Assembly: GCF_018812025.1 (NCBI RefSeq)
Contig: NC_063057.1
Span: 16,485,963 to 16,549,962, forward strand
DNA length: 64,000 bases
DNA from: Megalobrama amblycephala
Lineage: Eukaryota; Chordata; Actinopteri; Cypriniformes; Xenocyprididae
Direction: 5' to 3'
Shown piece by piece: positions 35,974 to 49,700 of the stretch (position 1 is the first letter of the stretch; the number at the start of each line of letters is the position of its first letter). Under the pieces are notes generated by a model, which searched no databases, had not been told where the DNA came from, and saw only the letters and a program-made list of their open reading frames with translations. Position numbers and translations under genes: made by a program.

Positions 35974-38900
35974 CTGAAATGAAGAGCATATTGCATTATT
36001 AGTAACAGAAGATGTGAGGATGTGTAAAGGCATGTTTTTTGGTAAATATCATACATGTCCTTATTACATTAGTTGTTTTTGTTTTGTGTCACAAGAGTAC
36101 AACAAACTCTTATCTCAAGAGATTGAGGAAAGCTTGATTCCACATGATATGACCCATTTAAATGTAATAGCTGAATGTAAAGCTAAATCACATAAATACA
36201 CTGTAAGAAAAAAATCTGTAGAAAAACTACTGATAATTTCTTGTTCATGGACATTTCTTTTAACCCTGAACCACAACACAATGCAATGCTTAATTCAAAA
36301 TATGGATAAAACACCTGTGGAAAAATAAATACAGAAAATTCCTTCATACATTGGATCCAGTGTATACAAAATGAATATTCCAGCACAGGCAACCAAGGCA
36401 GTCATTACGCTCACCAACATCTCTGACAACCTATGATTTGTTTTTCTGTGATAGGCATCACCACTAGAGGACATTTCTGAGGTGTCTGCCCAGCTGAGCA
36501 TGTTTCATAGTGGAAAACCATGTTTTAGCCATGGAGATTCCCAAATCTTGGAAACCCCACAGCAAATGTTTTAAACCTATTAAAGGTAACACTATTATAA
36601 ATGACAGTTGGAGAACATATTTTTCCTAAGTAGCAGGGATTGGTGGGATCCCATGAAAGGTGGAGACACAACATCTGTTGTTTGTATATAAATGTAATTG
36701 TTTGACTCGCAGATTGCTGTGGGAGGAAGCTGCTGTTTTAGATTTTAGATTATGTGGCTTGGCTCTGGTGCTGAGGAGTGTTACATACATTAGAGTTTCT
36801 TAACCTAACAGAGTTGGAACAGCATGTGAAGTTCCATGTGACAGCCATTTCCAAATCTGGGAATTCTTCCTAACACAAACCAAACATTTTCTTTGGAAGT
36901 GATGTATAAGTAATCCAAAAGCAAGTCCTCAGATAAACTAACATCACCGTACAGCATATACACTTTATAGAAACCCACACAGGTCTGTTTGTGGCATCTA
37001 ATGTACCACCGTAAAATGTGATAAGACAGTCAAAACATTTAAATCCCCCTGCACTAGAAGGATTGCCCTGCTGTGCTTTTGCAGCTGATGTGCAAATCCA
37101 TATGAGATGGATGATATTAGCTTCCACAGTCATATCAGTCCTGTGCATAAACAGAGTGGAGATGTACGTCTGCTCTTGATAGACTGACACAGCTAATTAC
37201 ACCCTTTTCAGAGCAGATGATTCATAACTCATCTTAGCTGCCATGATCAGGCTTTCTAATTGAGCCCGTGAGTTCACTTAAGCCCTGAGACAGAAAGCAT
37301 GAAGCTTTATGGGCCATTATACAAAACGGATACCTGTATAAATGTGAAAAATAACTTACTGAATAGCTGATGCCAACTTATGTGTCAATGTACACATCTT
37401 TCTAAACAAACCAACAAAAATCCAATACATTATTTTAACCATTTCAATAAGGGTGCCATTATTGCCCAATCCCTGTTTTAGTGAATATGAATAGGTGAAA
37501 GTCATAAGTCAAAAGGCAGGCATATTTTTCTCATTGTTTCTCATTTGTCAGGTCAACCAACCAATACATCATGTCTAGATGTTGTTGAGTGCTGGTGAGA
37601 CCCTGCCTCTTATTGGGTTGCTTCTGTAGTCTTTTATATGCTGGTAGTGACAGACAATTTCCTGTTACACCCAGAACCAAATTAACTACTTTATGACCTT
37701 CCTCCTTTTAAAAAAGCAGAGGCCTACGCAGCGACATGGGTCATTCCCAAAGGTGGGTCTGGTATTTTTTGCACTAGTTTTGGCCTCTTTTGCTGATGAC
37801 CACCACTTTGGCTAAATATACACATTGTGCCCAGACAGTGGTTAGCATTGGCTTCCATTTTTATGTCAAAAACCTATCTAGTGTTTCTTCTGATGACGGG
37901 AGTAGATAATCAAACCTAGCTTCCCATGATTAATGGTAGCGTGTCTGTAACAGCCACACACTGCTTATTAGATGCTTCTCTTTAATCAACACCACCACAA
38001 CACTAACCACCAAGCAGCACTCATTAGATTTATAGCTTGACATTGAGATGGCTGTTTATCCACTTACATTAAATATAGGTTACAGTCAAGTTGTTAGTTC
38101 GTGAAAAATATCCATTCTTAATGTGTCTTATTCAAGCAGCATGCACAAAATTTCTGTGCAAAAAAAAGGCATTTTTGTGTAAATTGCTGAATGCAACATA
38201 CAAACAACATACAAAAATTAATAATTATATTTTCTGTCAGTAATTTTACAGTACATATAAAAAATAAGAATGAACAGAACATTGAGCAAAAATATATATA
38301 ATTTTTAGATATGTTATGTTGTATTTAGCTATCAACTAGTGCAAACCAGTTTACACCAGCATGGAAATTAATGCCTGACTCAGCCGGGTGGAATCTGGTT
38401 TTCTAGATGCTATTAAACATCAATCTAACTCAAATGAGATCTGTATGGCATGGAAAACAGCTTTAGTAAGGGTCTAGCTGTCTTGATGAGAATAATTAGT
38501 GTTTGATTAACTATAGGGTGTGTGCAATGTGTCAATCTGTCTCGAAGAGAAAGTGTGTGGTGGGCAGACACAGGAAGAGGGTGGCAAGAAGGCCGAGCAC
38601 TGATAAGAGGGATTGTTGTGGCAGGAGCTTCAAACGTCCTCCCTCTTTATTTCCTTTCGCCCTTGTGTGCCCTCCACCCTTAGGGGTGTGGAAAATATTA
38701 CTAGTGTATGGAAGCAAGCCAGAGTTTCAGTCCAGGAATCAATCAAATCTCAATGATCCTGATCCATGCAATTTTGTCACACTGGATGACATTGTTTGTG
38801 GATCTGTGTACACAATCTATCACAACAAAATGCCTCAAGAGGACATAAACATAGAAGGAATTTAGGGCAAATTTCACATGATCAGCCCATGGGGTTTTCG

Positions 38901-41900
38901 TAACAATGTTGTTATGGTCGTGCATTGTAATTGCACTGGACGAAAGTTCAGCAGGAGGGGATAGGAAGCAGACTAAAGGTAAATGACTCCACTAATCCAC
39001 ATGGGGTTAATGGGTATTCCACTCAAATGATAGGCAGGGTCTGTTGTTGGCTGTGCCAGCTGGGCGAGTCTATAAAGACGTTTATTTTTTTGGGTTATGA
39101 CTACATTTGTGGTTAGAAAAACGTTTTTACTCATAAAGTCTGTTCAGACGTGTTGTCACTTAACTAAATAGCTAAAATTTCACTAACCACTAGCTTGGCC
39201 TGTAGTTTATCAAAAATAGATTATAATGGCTGCTAATTTTGATTTCATCACTCTGTGAAGGGCCATCTATCATGCATAATTTCAGATGTTATTGCAGTGT
39301 TATTTTAGTATTATTTATATACTATTATAGTATTTATTAATATATTAAATTAGTTATATTTTTATATTTAAATTTTAAAATTTTAGTTTGTTTTAGTGAT
39401 TTGGTGTTTTAATTTATAATAGTTTTTTATATTTCTATTTAACTTTATTTTATTAAAATTAAACCTTATTTCAGTTAGTTGCCGAAGGCTACATTTCTAA
39501 TTTTCATTTAATATTTATTTGATTTCAGGTTTATTTCAACTTATTGCTATATTTTTTAACAACTATTTTTAATAGTTTTCGTTTAAGTGAACAATAACAA
39601 CACAAATGAACAAACTGTTAAAATGGCTAAAAGTTTACGCTAAACTAGTTTGATACTCCATTTATAATTTTGTTTTGGCCATATTACATTTCTGTCATGG
39701 AAGGAAATCCCAGAATGCATTGTGACAAGTTTTTGATATCGCTTTGTCTACTTAATCTCAGATTCAATTTTTTAATATTAATAAAAAGTTAGTTAATATA
39801 ATTAAATTTTACATTTTACTGAGCATTTATTTGTTCTAGGAATTTTTATGCTAATTAGGTTGAACCTAGTCTCAGCCTCAGACGTCACGTGCACGGACCG
39901 TTGGCTGAACGTCTGCATATGCATGGCACACTTAACTGGAAACACTTCAGGATTTTCGAAGTTCTACAGAATTTCCGGGAGACGTGTGTGTCGCGTTCAT
40001 TAACGGTCCGCCTAGAAACAAATGCAGATGCCAAACCCCCTTGTGGAAGAAGGACGCAGCCGTGTTTACAACTGTGAGAATGAGCGCTTATCAGGATAAA
40101 CTATACGTGGAAATTTTGAAAGTATGTGAAGTTTGCGGTTCCATTTTTGCAGTAAACTTGCACAACATTTTTGAATAATTTATCAGATGCATGCCAGTCT
40201 GTTATTGTAGGGACATCGACTTAACATTTTCATGCCCCTAAACATGACGCAGAACAAAACAAACTGTGATTGGTTGCGTTACATGTCAGTCAGATGTACT
40301 CTTAGGCGGTCCTTGGCCAATGAAAGCTGCGATAGAGTCCAGACCTCCTGCTGTCAGTCTGAAGGTCTGGCTACACAAGACTAGCCCTGCATCCCAATGT
40401 GCATACTATCCACCCTATCCACCCTAAATAGTACTGAATATTACTAATGTCACATACTATTTAGGATGGATAGTATGGGACACAGGGTAGGTTGAACCGA
40501 TTCCAGAAAAGTGCCCTGCTTTGTGTTTGACAGGCTGATCATTAGCTTAGCGACATGCTAACACCAATAACAGCTCTTTTAAAATCAGTTGCGAGTAGTA
40601 TCTCCCATGTGGAGTGCTATTTGTGTGAAGCACTTTTTTGCACTTCATTAGCATACATTGATGTGTCTTAGCTGATTAAATCACCCAAGACGGATATTAA
40701 TACCAAGTGTAAACAGGACCTGAGGGTCTTCCAGGTTGTAAGAACAGGAACCAGCAACAAGTATTTTAGGTTTAGGACTTCCTGATCCGATAAGGACAAC
40801 ACCCTCTGCTTAATTAGGAATACAGTGCTGTGCCATCACGTCATTCCGAGTACTCATTCAGATTTAATCTGTCCTGCCTCACATTCAATTTCTGCCCTCT
40901 CTAATAATAGATGAGTGGACAGCAGGGTAGGATGATCCCATTCATATTGATGAGGCCTGGGTATGCTGACTTAAAGAAGAGGGCAGTGAAGGAGACATGA
41001 AGGAGACAGGAAGACCATCTGATCCACCTCCTTCCCACAGGACATTCAATTTTCAAGTGTGACAAATATGTGCTAGATTTTGAAACCTTTTGCATCTTTA
41101 ATTTGAGATATGGCAGCTGCAGTTTTGTGGGTCGGCTCTCTGCGTGCAGTTTACTTTATGAGACAGCCCATGAACACACATATTCTCGCAACCTGGTTCT
41201 TGGATCGTTGTGGCATATTTTGTCCATCTATTAATGGAATTTAGGTTAGCCCATTGAATTCAGCGAGGAGAAAGTAGGTTAGGTGCTACCGAAGAGAAGC
41301 TGGGTCTAAGACGTACCTCATGATCAACAGGGAAGGTGACGTAAAATGGCACACTTAACACCATATGATAGATCTGCTCTACTGAAACATGTTGGGTAAC
41401 TCAACTCTCTCAGGTGGTCGGCTTGTTTGTAGGATGTGCCAACTATGAGATAAAAGTGCTCTTCCTCCTCCCTCTGGAAGCAATTATAGGCAGGTAGCAG
41501 ACGGTTGGTCGAAATGCAATCGGCCATATCATACAAACATATATCATTCTCCAAAACACATGGAGGAGGAGGAGGAAGAGGTTGGTTTTAATTTTTCACC
41601 GAAACAAGTAAGCCATTTCTAGGTTTTCCTTGGAAAAGGTATAAAACAAAGATCTGTTTGTTTGAGCATCCTGACCAGTCAGACAGAGGAACATGGGCTC
41701 AATTAATGACATTTGATTTGGGGCAGGGCTATCTGTTTGTTCAACCAATGGAAGGCTGGTATAACATTTTTAAAAGAGAAAATTACCCAAAATTGAAATA
41801 TCTGTCATAAATGTACGCATCCTCTTGTTGTACCAAAGGAATATGACTTTTTCAAACCGCAAAATATACTGAATATACAAAATATACTGTTCTTTTCTAT

Positions 41901-43423
41901 ACAATGAATAGGGACCTGAATTCGAGTCCCGGCTCGTGGTCCTTTCCCGATCCTGTCCCCCTCTCTCTCTCCCACTTCGCTTCCTGTCTAATCACTGTCC
42001 TATCATAATAAAGGCAAAAACGGCAAAAATAAATCTTTAAAACAACAAAAAAAAGAGTTCATGATAAAAGTAGTGATGTCTGATCTTTCCAATAAATTTG
42101 TTGATTCAGTTCACCAAATCAGTATGAATTATTCAAGAACTGATCTGGTTCTGGAGACTTATGGTGCATTTACACTGGTGTGGAGTAAGCGGAGCAGAGC
42201 GGGAATTTTCAATTAATTTCTACCGCAGCTGAAAGCTTTGAAAATTTCAGAAATGTTCAACTTTATGCCCATAAAACCATGTGTCGACAGCCAATTATTG
42301 CAAGTAGTGACTTTGTCATGAGCGTCTAAAAATATTTTGAGTTTGAATGGCACTGAGTTTTGGCGCTGCAGTGTAAAAACACCATTAATGACCTGGTCGC
42401 AGTGTTTAACAGCTCGAGGGGAAGATTATCAGTGAAAACCAACTTACAAATTAGTGGAATTTGGTGCATGAGGCGTATTGACAGACACTTTTACGGTATT
42501 TTTCCCATAAAAGTCATGCAGGTTTGGAACGACGAGGTTGAGTAAATGATGACCATTTTTAATTTTGTGTGAACTATTCTTTCACCAAATGAGGTTGAGT
42601 AGCTTGAATGTGGTGCTATTTGCTTAGGTTGAGGTTCTCTCCAATATATTTGTGCCTTTTGAAAACTGGTTCATGTCCCAAGATACAATCGGAGTATAAT
42701 TATCACAGGTGTAGATTACATACAGGCATGTATTTCATCAGACCATTTTAATTACCTTTGTTCCTGAGAGTCGTCGCGCTAGATGATGTTGTCAGCTCAT
42801 TGTGTCGCTCTTGTGTTGTCAGATCAGCACTCTTCCCAGTTTCCTTATCGCCTTCCTCCAATGCAAAGCCTGCTGGGAAAACAGCACACAAGGCTGAGAA
42901 TGTGGTGCTGAATAAAAGTTTTTACGACTGAAAGAGAAGAGAAACAAGAACATTTCCTAACCTAGTTATGTCAAGCAGATTTCTGTGGTATTCCAGGCTA
43001 GGCTTCAGTGGCATTGGAGTTGGCATTACATTGTTTAATTACAATGACTTGACTTTCATGTTTGAATGTAAGCACCCCACTCCACTGTGACAGAGCTTCA
43101 TTGTGGATCAGAAACTGAAACCATATCTTTGCGACCAAGAATAAGAAGGATTATCAAACTAATCTGAAGCAAAACTTTTCTGAGAAAAAGCTACAAACAT
43201 ACTGGGTTGTGTGTGGCTGTGTAGCACTTATACTTTACCAAAAAGCGACCTGACATATTGAGGCCAGAGTGTTTATTAGATGGTCATTGGTCAATGATGC
43301 CATAGATCCTACTGAAATAGCTTATTCTATTAAGTGCAACACATCATGCTTCCATGTTTGTCACATTCTATATTAATAGACTTGAGATGGAATGTTTACA
43401 TTCCCAATTGTGTAGCTATGTAG

Positions 43424-43492
<69 letters not shown>

Positions 43493-46400
43493 CAGGATGC
43501 TCATTTCAGGTCTGATCACAGCAGATCTTCATTCTAGTACCGATACTGTCTCTCATTAGCATGAATAATGAGCTCTGCACCAAACCAAGCAGGGAGCCTT
43601 CAAAAGGGGTGTGTGTGTGTGTATGTGTGTGTGTGATTGTGCATAGCTCTACTTTTCCTCTCTTGGCAGGGGTTCACTCAAGCTAAACCATCAAGCATCA
43701 CTAGGTCACCACTTGATTCCACCATTCTCTGTAAGATCGATCTATCTAGTCTATCTATCTATTCATCCACCCATCTGTCTATCAATCCATCTACATTATT
43801 ATTTATACATTATCCACCCATCCATCAATATATAATACATGTATATTTATTTTCAACTATCCATCCATCCATCCGTCCACCTGTCCATATATACATCTGC
43901 CCATCCATCCATATTTACTGTATATCCATCCGAACATCCGTCCGTCCATCCATCCATCCATCCATATATACATCTGCCCATCCATCCATCCTTACTGTAT
44001 ATCCATCCGAACATCCGTCTGTCCATCCATCCATCCATCCATCCATCCATCCATCCGCCCATCCGAATATCTGTCTATCCATCCATCTGTCCATCCCTCC
44101 ACCTGTCCATATATCATCCATACTGTATATCCATCAGAACATCTGTCTATCCATCCACCTGTCCATATATCCATCTGCCCATATATCCATCCGTTCATCC
44201 ATCCGTTCATCCATCCATATATCCATCCGAACATCCATCCATGCATCCATCATGTCTATCCATCCATCTGTCCATCCATATATCCATACGAACATCCATA
44301 TGTCCATCCGTCCATCCATCCATCCATCCATCCATCCATCCATCCATGTCTATCCATCCATCTGTCCATCCATATATCCATACGAACATCCATATGTCCA
44401 TCCATCCATATATCCATCCGAACATCCATCCATCAACCTTGTACTCAATTACTCTCCTCTTCATGGGTGATTTAGAGATTCTGACTCTTACACCAGCTGT
44501 GTTCAAATGGAGCGTCAAACGTCCCCCATCACTCTCTGCCAGAACTACCTATATACCACCAATCCTCATTAGATGATGACTAATGTTCTCTCAGAGCTAG
44601 ATATTCATCTAAGAAACCCTCTTTACCTTCATCTTCCTGTCCTGTTCTCCTTTTTTACCCCTCCTCCAACTCTTTCCCTGGTCTATATTAATCAAGATGG
44701 AATTAGATCAGAATTTGTAATTTCGACCCCTGCACAGTGTGACATACATCATTTAATCTCCCTCATGGGGCTGAATGTGTATGTTTGAGTGACTGAGTGT
44801 GTGTTTGTCTGAGAGATTATGAACTCAATTCAGTATGTTCAAGAGAAAAAAGGCCGGTCCGAATTTCATTAAAAAAGGATCTTTAGGGGGGGAAAAAAAT
44901 CACTCATTGTCCTTCTTTTTTGGATTCAGTAAAGTCACAAACAATCTCCACACAGGCAGTAATGAGCCGGTTAGTCTAGACGCTTTGAGAGAGCCTAATC
45001 ATAGGGTTAACGTTTTATGAAATGACAGTGAAGTAAATACTTTAAGTGCATTGTTTGAGATTGTTTGTTTTAATGGCACAACCTGTGCATACCTCTGTCC
45101 TCAGTTTACCCAAAACACAAAAAAATGCTGGGTTTGTTTTAACCCAGCAAATGGGTTGTTTTAACTGAGCGGTTGGGTTAATGTTTGCCCAACCTGCTGG
45201 GAAGTTTTATTTAACAAAACTATTGTTTAAAAATTACTGTATTGCTTGCTTAAAATGAACCCAAAATATGTTGGAAATTAAAATTTCTTAATATGTTTAA
45301 TAAATGAACATTTATTAATAGGTTTAATGAATAATAATTAAACAATAAACATTTATTAAATTGTTATTAATAAATGTTCACCTTTTGAATATTATTGTTG
45401 CCTCTAGTAATTATGTTTCTGATTTTTTTGGTTCATTTTAAGCCAGCCATATAGTAATTTTTAAACAATAGTTGGGTTAAATTAAGCTGCCCAGCATGTT
45501 GGGCAAACATTTAACCCAACTGCTGGGTTTATCGTTTTTAACCCAGCATTTTTTTTTAGAATGTAGCTTTTCAGCAGTGTTGGCATGACAACAATCACAT
45601 TGTAACCAGTCTGTGAGCCGTAACCTTGACAACGATTTAGTTTATGATCTGATCTGCTCTTGACATAACTAGCATATTAACAACCTCAGATTTAAGTGAT
45701 GTAATCAAATGTTGATTCTTTTGAACAAGAACGTCATATGCATCTGGACCAGACAGCAGTCACATATTTGCACTGCCATCTGAATGACTTCTAACCTGAA
45801 TGATCTGTATTGCTTTTATGTTTGAATATGAGTAACTAATAAGCATTTAAAAAATGATGAGACAACAATTTGTGTATGTGTAGAGGAGGTGAGGTGACCA
45901 CGCTTAAAACAATGCATGTCAATACTCAGCACACTGACATTAACAGGGTTGTTTTTGCAGTCGGATAGAGAAAAGAAAAAAGAATAGAGAAACAGAAAGA
46001 GAGAAATAGGATAAGCAGAAGATGCCTCTAGCAGGCTTCTTATCTCTGTGGGAAGCAGTCAAAGCTCACGAAAGGACATTTCCAGGTCAGTTTCACCTTA
46101 AAACTTCATCATCCCCCCCCAATAAATAATAATTGGCAAAATATATAGATTTTTGTACAATTATGATTAAGCCTTTTTATGAGTATTTTCATGACAAAAA
46201 AAATATATCAAACTCTCATTATTGTAATTGGGTGAAAAAAAATGTCATTACTGTAATTCAATGATTGTCCAAACACAATTTTTATTTTAATTCATAGAAA
46301 TATAATTCACTAAAATGTAGAATTTTGCAAGTAATAAAATTAGCATTTTCCCCCTGTATTAATAATAATAATAAAAAAAGATTTTTTCACATTATTAGGG

Positions 46401-46697
46401 GTAATATAGGCTTCCCCATCTTTTTCTTTTGAATTTGGGTTGACATATTATTACCCAGACAGTGTTTGTGAGATTCAGCCTTGTTTCCTTTTCTAGTCTA
46501 TCACAATTTCAACATGCCTTTCTTTACTGTTTGGCGCTCTCATTTTTCCCAGACTCCCCTCCTCCTTTTAGGTTCAGTGTGGTAATTGACCTTGCTCTCA
46601 GCTCCAGCGTATTTTTGAGATGGGGGATAAGCAATTTGTGGCTGTCTGCACTTCCAGAAGACAAGGTGACCCAAACAATGGTCAATAATTTGCTGTT

Positions 46698-46778
<81 letters not shown>

Positions 46779-49700
46779 CAGAGGCACTGTAACACGCTCT
46801 TTAGAGTAAGAGCTAGGGATGCACTGAAATAAAAATTCTGGTCCGTAACATACAAAATATTGAAATATACAAATAATAAATTAATAATCAATTAGAGTCA
46901 TTTAATAATCAACCCTCAAACATCTAAAACGGAGTTGTACAAACATTTAAAATGCACATTTTAATAACAGAATTGTTTCTACTCCAGTTTGTTGGTAAAA
47001 TATAAACATTTAAAATGACAATAAAGTGTAATAACTAAGTTTTCATGACAGATTTATTCAAACATACATTAAATAATGAAGACATCACAAACAGGTTTAG
47101 TAAAAATATAATGAATATGTAATACAGTGCATATATTTAGCAAAATGCTCTTCTCTAGGGTCATTATTTCTAGCTAACTAATGAGTTAATGGGCACTGAA
47201 TAGCTTTCTCAAGGTAAATGTAATGTTAATTGACACTGTATAGCCTATTGATGTCTTTCCCTGGTTGAAACACTGATTGAGCGATTACGAATCATAACTT
47301 CTGATGTTCACCTATGTTTATTTTGTGCTGTAACTAGTAGTAAAGAGCAGATGAGATGATCGGTTCACATGCGCTTGATCCGTGCTGCTGCTTGAACAGC
47401 GCTACATCAATCTGCCACGGCATATTAAAGAGCACCAAAACTACATTTATTGTTTGAATTTCATAATAAAATCGACATAATTTTTTAAATTTGAGACACT
47501 GTTTCATTTTTAAAAATAACAAAGCTTTCGCGATTATTGGATGGCAGGTGTGCTACAAATTTTTTGTGAAGTTTTGTTCACATATCAAAGAAGACAGCAC
47601 AGACTATAAGATTTTAGATTAAAAAAAACAAATTACCGATTCAAATCGAGAAATTAATATTGTCAATCGAGAGCTAGTGTCCACACAGCTGACATGTTTA
47701 ACTATTGTAGCTTATCCATATTGTGTGCACAAAATAGACACTGAACACAGTCAAAACAAGTGAGAAGTGCTAATTAAGCATTTGTTTCAGTCACTGATTT
47801 TGGCCCTCCAAAACCATTTCGGCCCAAAACCGAAAATAGCTGTTTCGGACAAAAATGTATGGTAGTCGAAATTTCGCTGCATCCCTAGTAAGAGCAATGT
47901 TTCTGTCTGTTAGAGGTAGGGTGCATGTTTATGCAAAAATCCTATTTGACGAAGCTTTTGCTAAATTTACTCATCCATTGACCTCAAATATGGCTTATCA
48001 TTTGAAACATGTAAGTAGCAACTTTACATGGCTGCTTGCTCTGATGTTAACCAATGTATGCTATTATTAGGCGCATATACAAGTGTTTGTGCAGAGTGTG
48101 AAAGCTAAAGTATAGCACGTTTAATGCAAGACATGGAGGCGACGGTGTGATTTTTTCTGATAAAAGCAGAAACAACTTTTGGTCATACAGATAAGAGTAA
48201 TACATCATTCGAAACTGTAAACTGTTACTTACTGTTACTGTAAACTGTTATTTGTTAGTCAACTAATGTCTTAAATGAACAACTAATAGTCGACTAGAAA
48301 TATTTTTAGTCGGGGGCAGCCCTATTAAATAGTGTCACAATACAGGAATTGTCACAATACTGAAATTTTGCTGTAGAATCGCTTTTGTCTTATTTATGTC
48401 TGCCAAATGTTTGCTAACTGGCTTAACTTAAATCTCCAGTGCTTAATACAAAATGGACAATGCAAAATAAATAAATATTGAAGAAAAGGCAAAATTGATT
48501 CCATAAGCCATACAACAATATTTAACCCTTGATACAAACAAAACTGCAGGCAGGAACCCAATATTTGCGGCAAGCCAACAGTTCTCAGAGAGAGGCCAGG
48601 TGGATGGTAGCAGATCTTAACTCCCCATATCTTTCTTTCTCTGCATTTCCTGTCTCTACCATCTGAAAAGATTCTACGAATTCGGATGGAAAGGAAAAGA
48701 ACAGAAAGACATGGAAAAACATGTCTCTGGGAGCCAGGAGAGGTTGAAAGAAAACACAAGACTGAAGGGCTAAATGAGACTTATGGCTGGAAAAGAAAGA
48801 GAGATGCCCAGTAAACGTCAGGAGAGGCCTATTACTGAAAAAAAGATGGATAGAGCGAATTGAGAAAAGGAGACTAAATGTTGAGAGAGGCATGCTCAGC
48901 ATCCATGAACAGGCGGTGCGGAAAAACATCGTCCCTGAGGATTCACTGGCTCTGCTGACGCTGCCATTGGAATACTGATCACATACCGCCCAACTGGCTG
49001 CTTCTCCAGTGCAAATCCCATGCTCACTGTACACACACAAACTTGTCTTACAGCTCCTTTAGCTGTAGATATCAAACAGAGCCATGTCAATACTGGTTAG
49101 CATGCTCAAGCCACTTCACATACACCACAGCTGGTACACTATTTACAAGGATATCTGGAGAATTTGTGTGTGTGATCACCTCAAAGGAGGACTATATTGA
49201 TTTGTCTGGCTGGCATCTTGATCTTAGATGTCTAGATCTTTTTTAAAGACTATAAGTACGGTTAATGCTAATCTTGGATCAAAATGTCATAAGTCTTTGT
49301 GAAAAAGTGTCTCTCCAGTGGGTTATACACTCAAAGCTTGACCTTAAATGATGCAAATGTTTGAAATGGAAATACTAGCATATTGCTTACTGCAATGCTT
49401 ACTGAATACAATGATTTAATGTTTTATTTTGCATTAAAGCTCTCAGACTCATTACATATACATACATCAAGGTGAGCCTACTATCAGATGAAAGCCATTC
49501 TTTTCACTAATTATCGACAAGAGTTTGCATGTTTCAGGGCCATCAATCAATTCATCAGCCTCATTGATTTCACTGCTAACCCTTCACTGGTAATCAATGA
49601 AGGCTACACATTTTCACCTTAAATAGAGGTAAAACAATGAAACAAAAGAAAAATGTAATACACTCATGGCCTGCTCAGGAGAGGTCAAATTGTGTCATTA

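Noticed and set aside
35974..35989. ATG at 35989 as an independent start of the prrt4 membrane domain
   Set aside because: It lies upstream of a clear acceptor (CTTCATTTCAG), and the phase matches the middle exon exactly, so these bases are intronic.
43637..44576. Open frames of 277 and 245 codons on the plus strand and several on the minus strand
   Set aside because: They are the translation of the ATCC satellite in different frames. There is no domain, signal or splice context.
46524..46891. Frames of poly-Cys-Val or poly-Thr-His
   Set aside because: They come from the (CA)n microsatellite read in different frames.
48585..49040. 151-codon minus-strand frame inside a prrt4 intron
   Set aside because: Composition looks random, no flanking splice sites fit prrt4 phase, and a second overlapping frame of similar quality exists.
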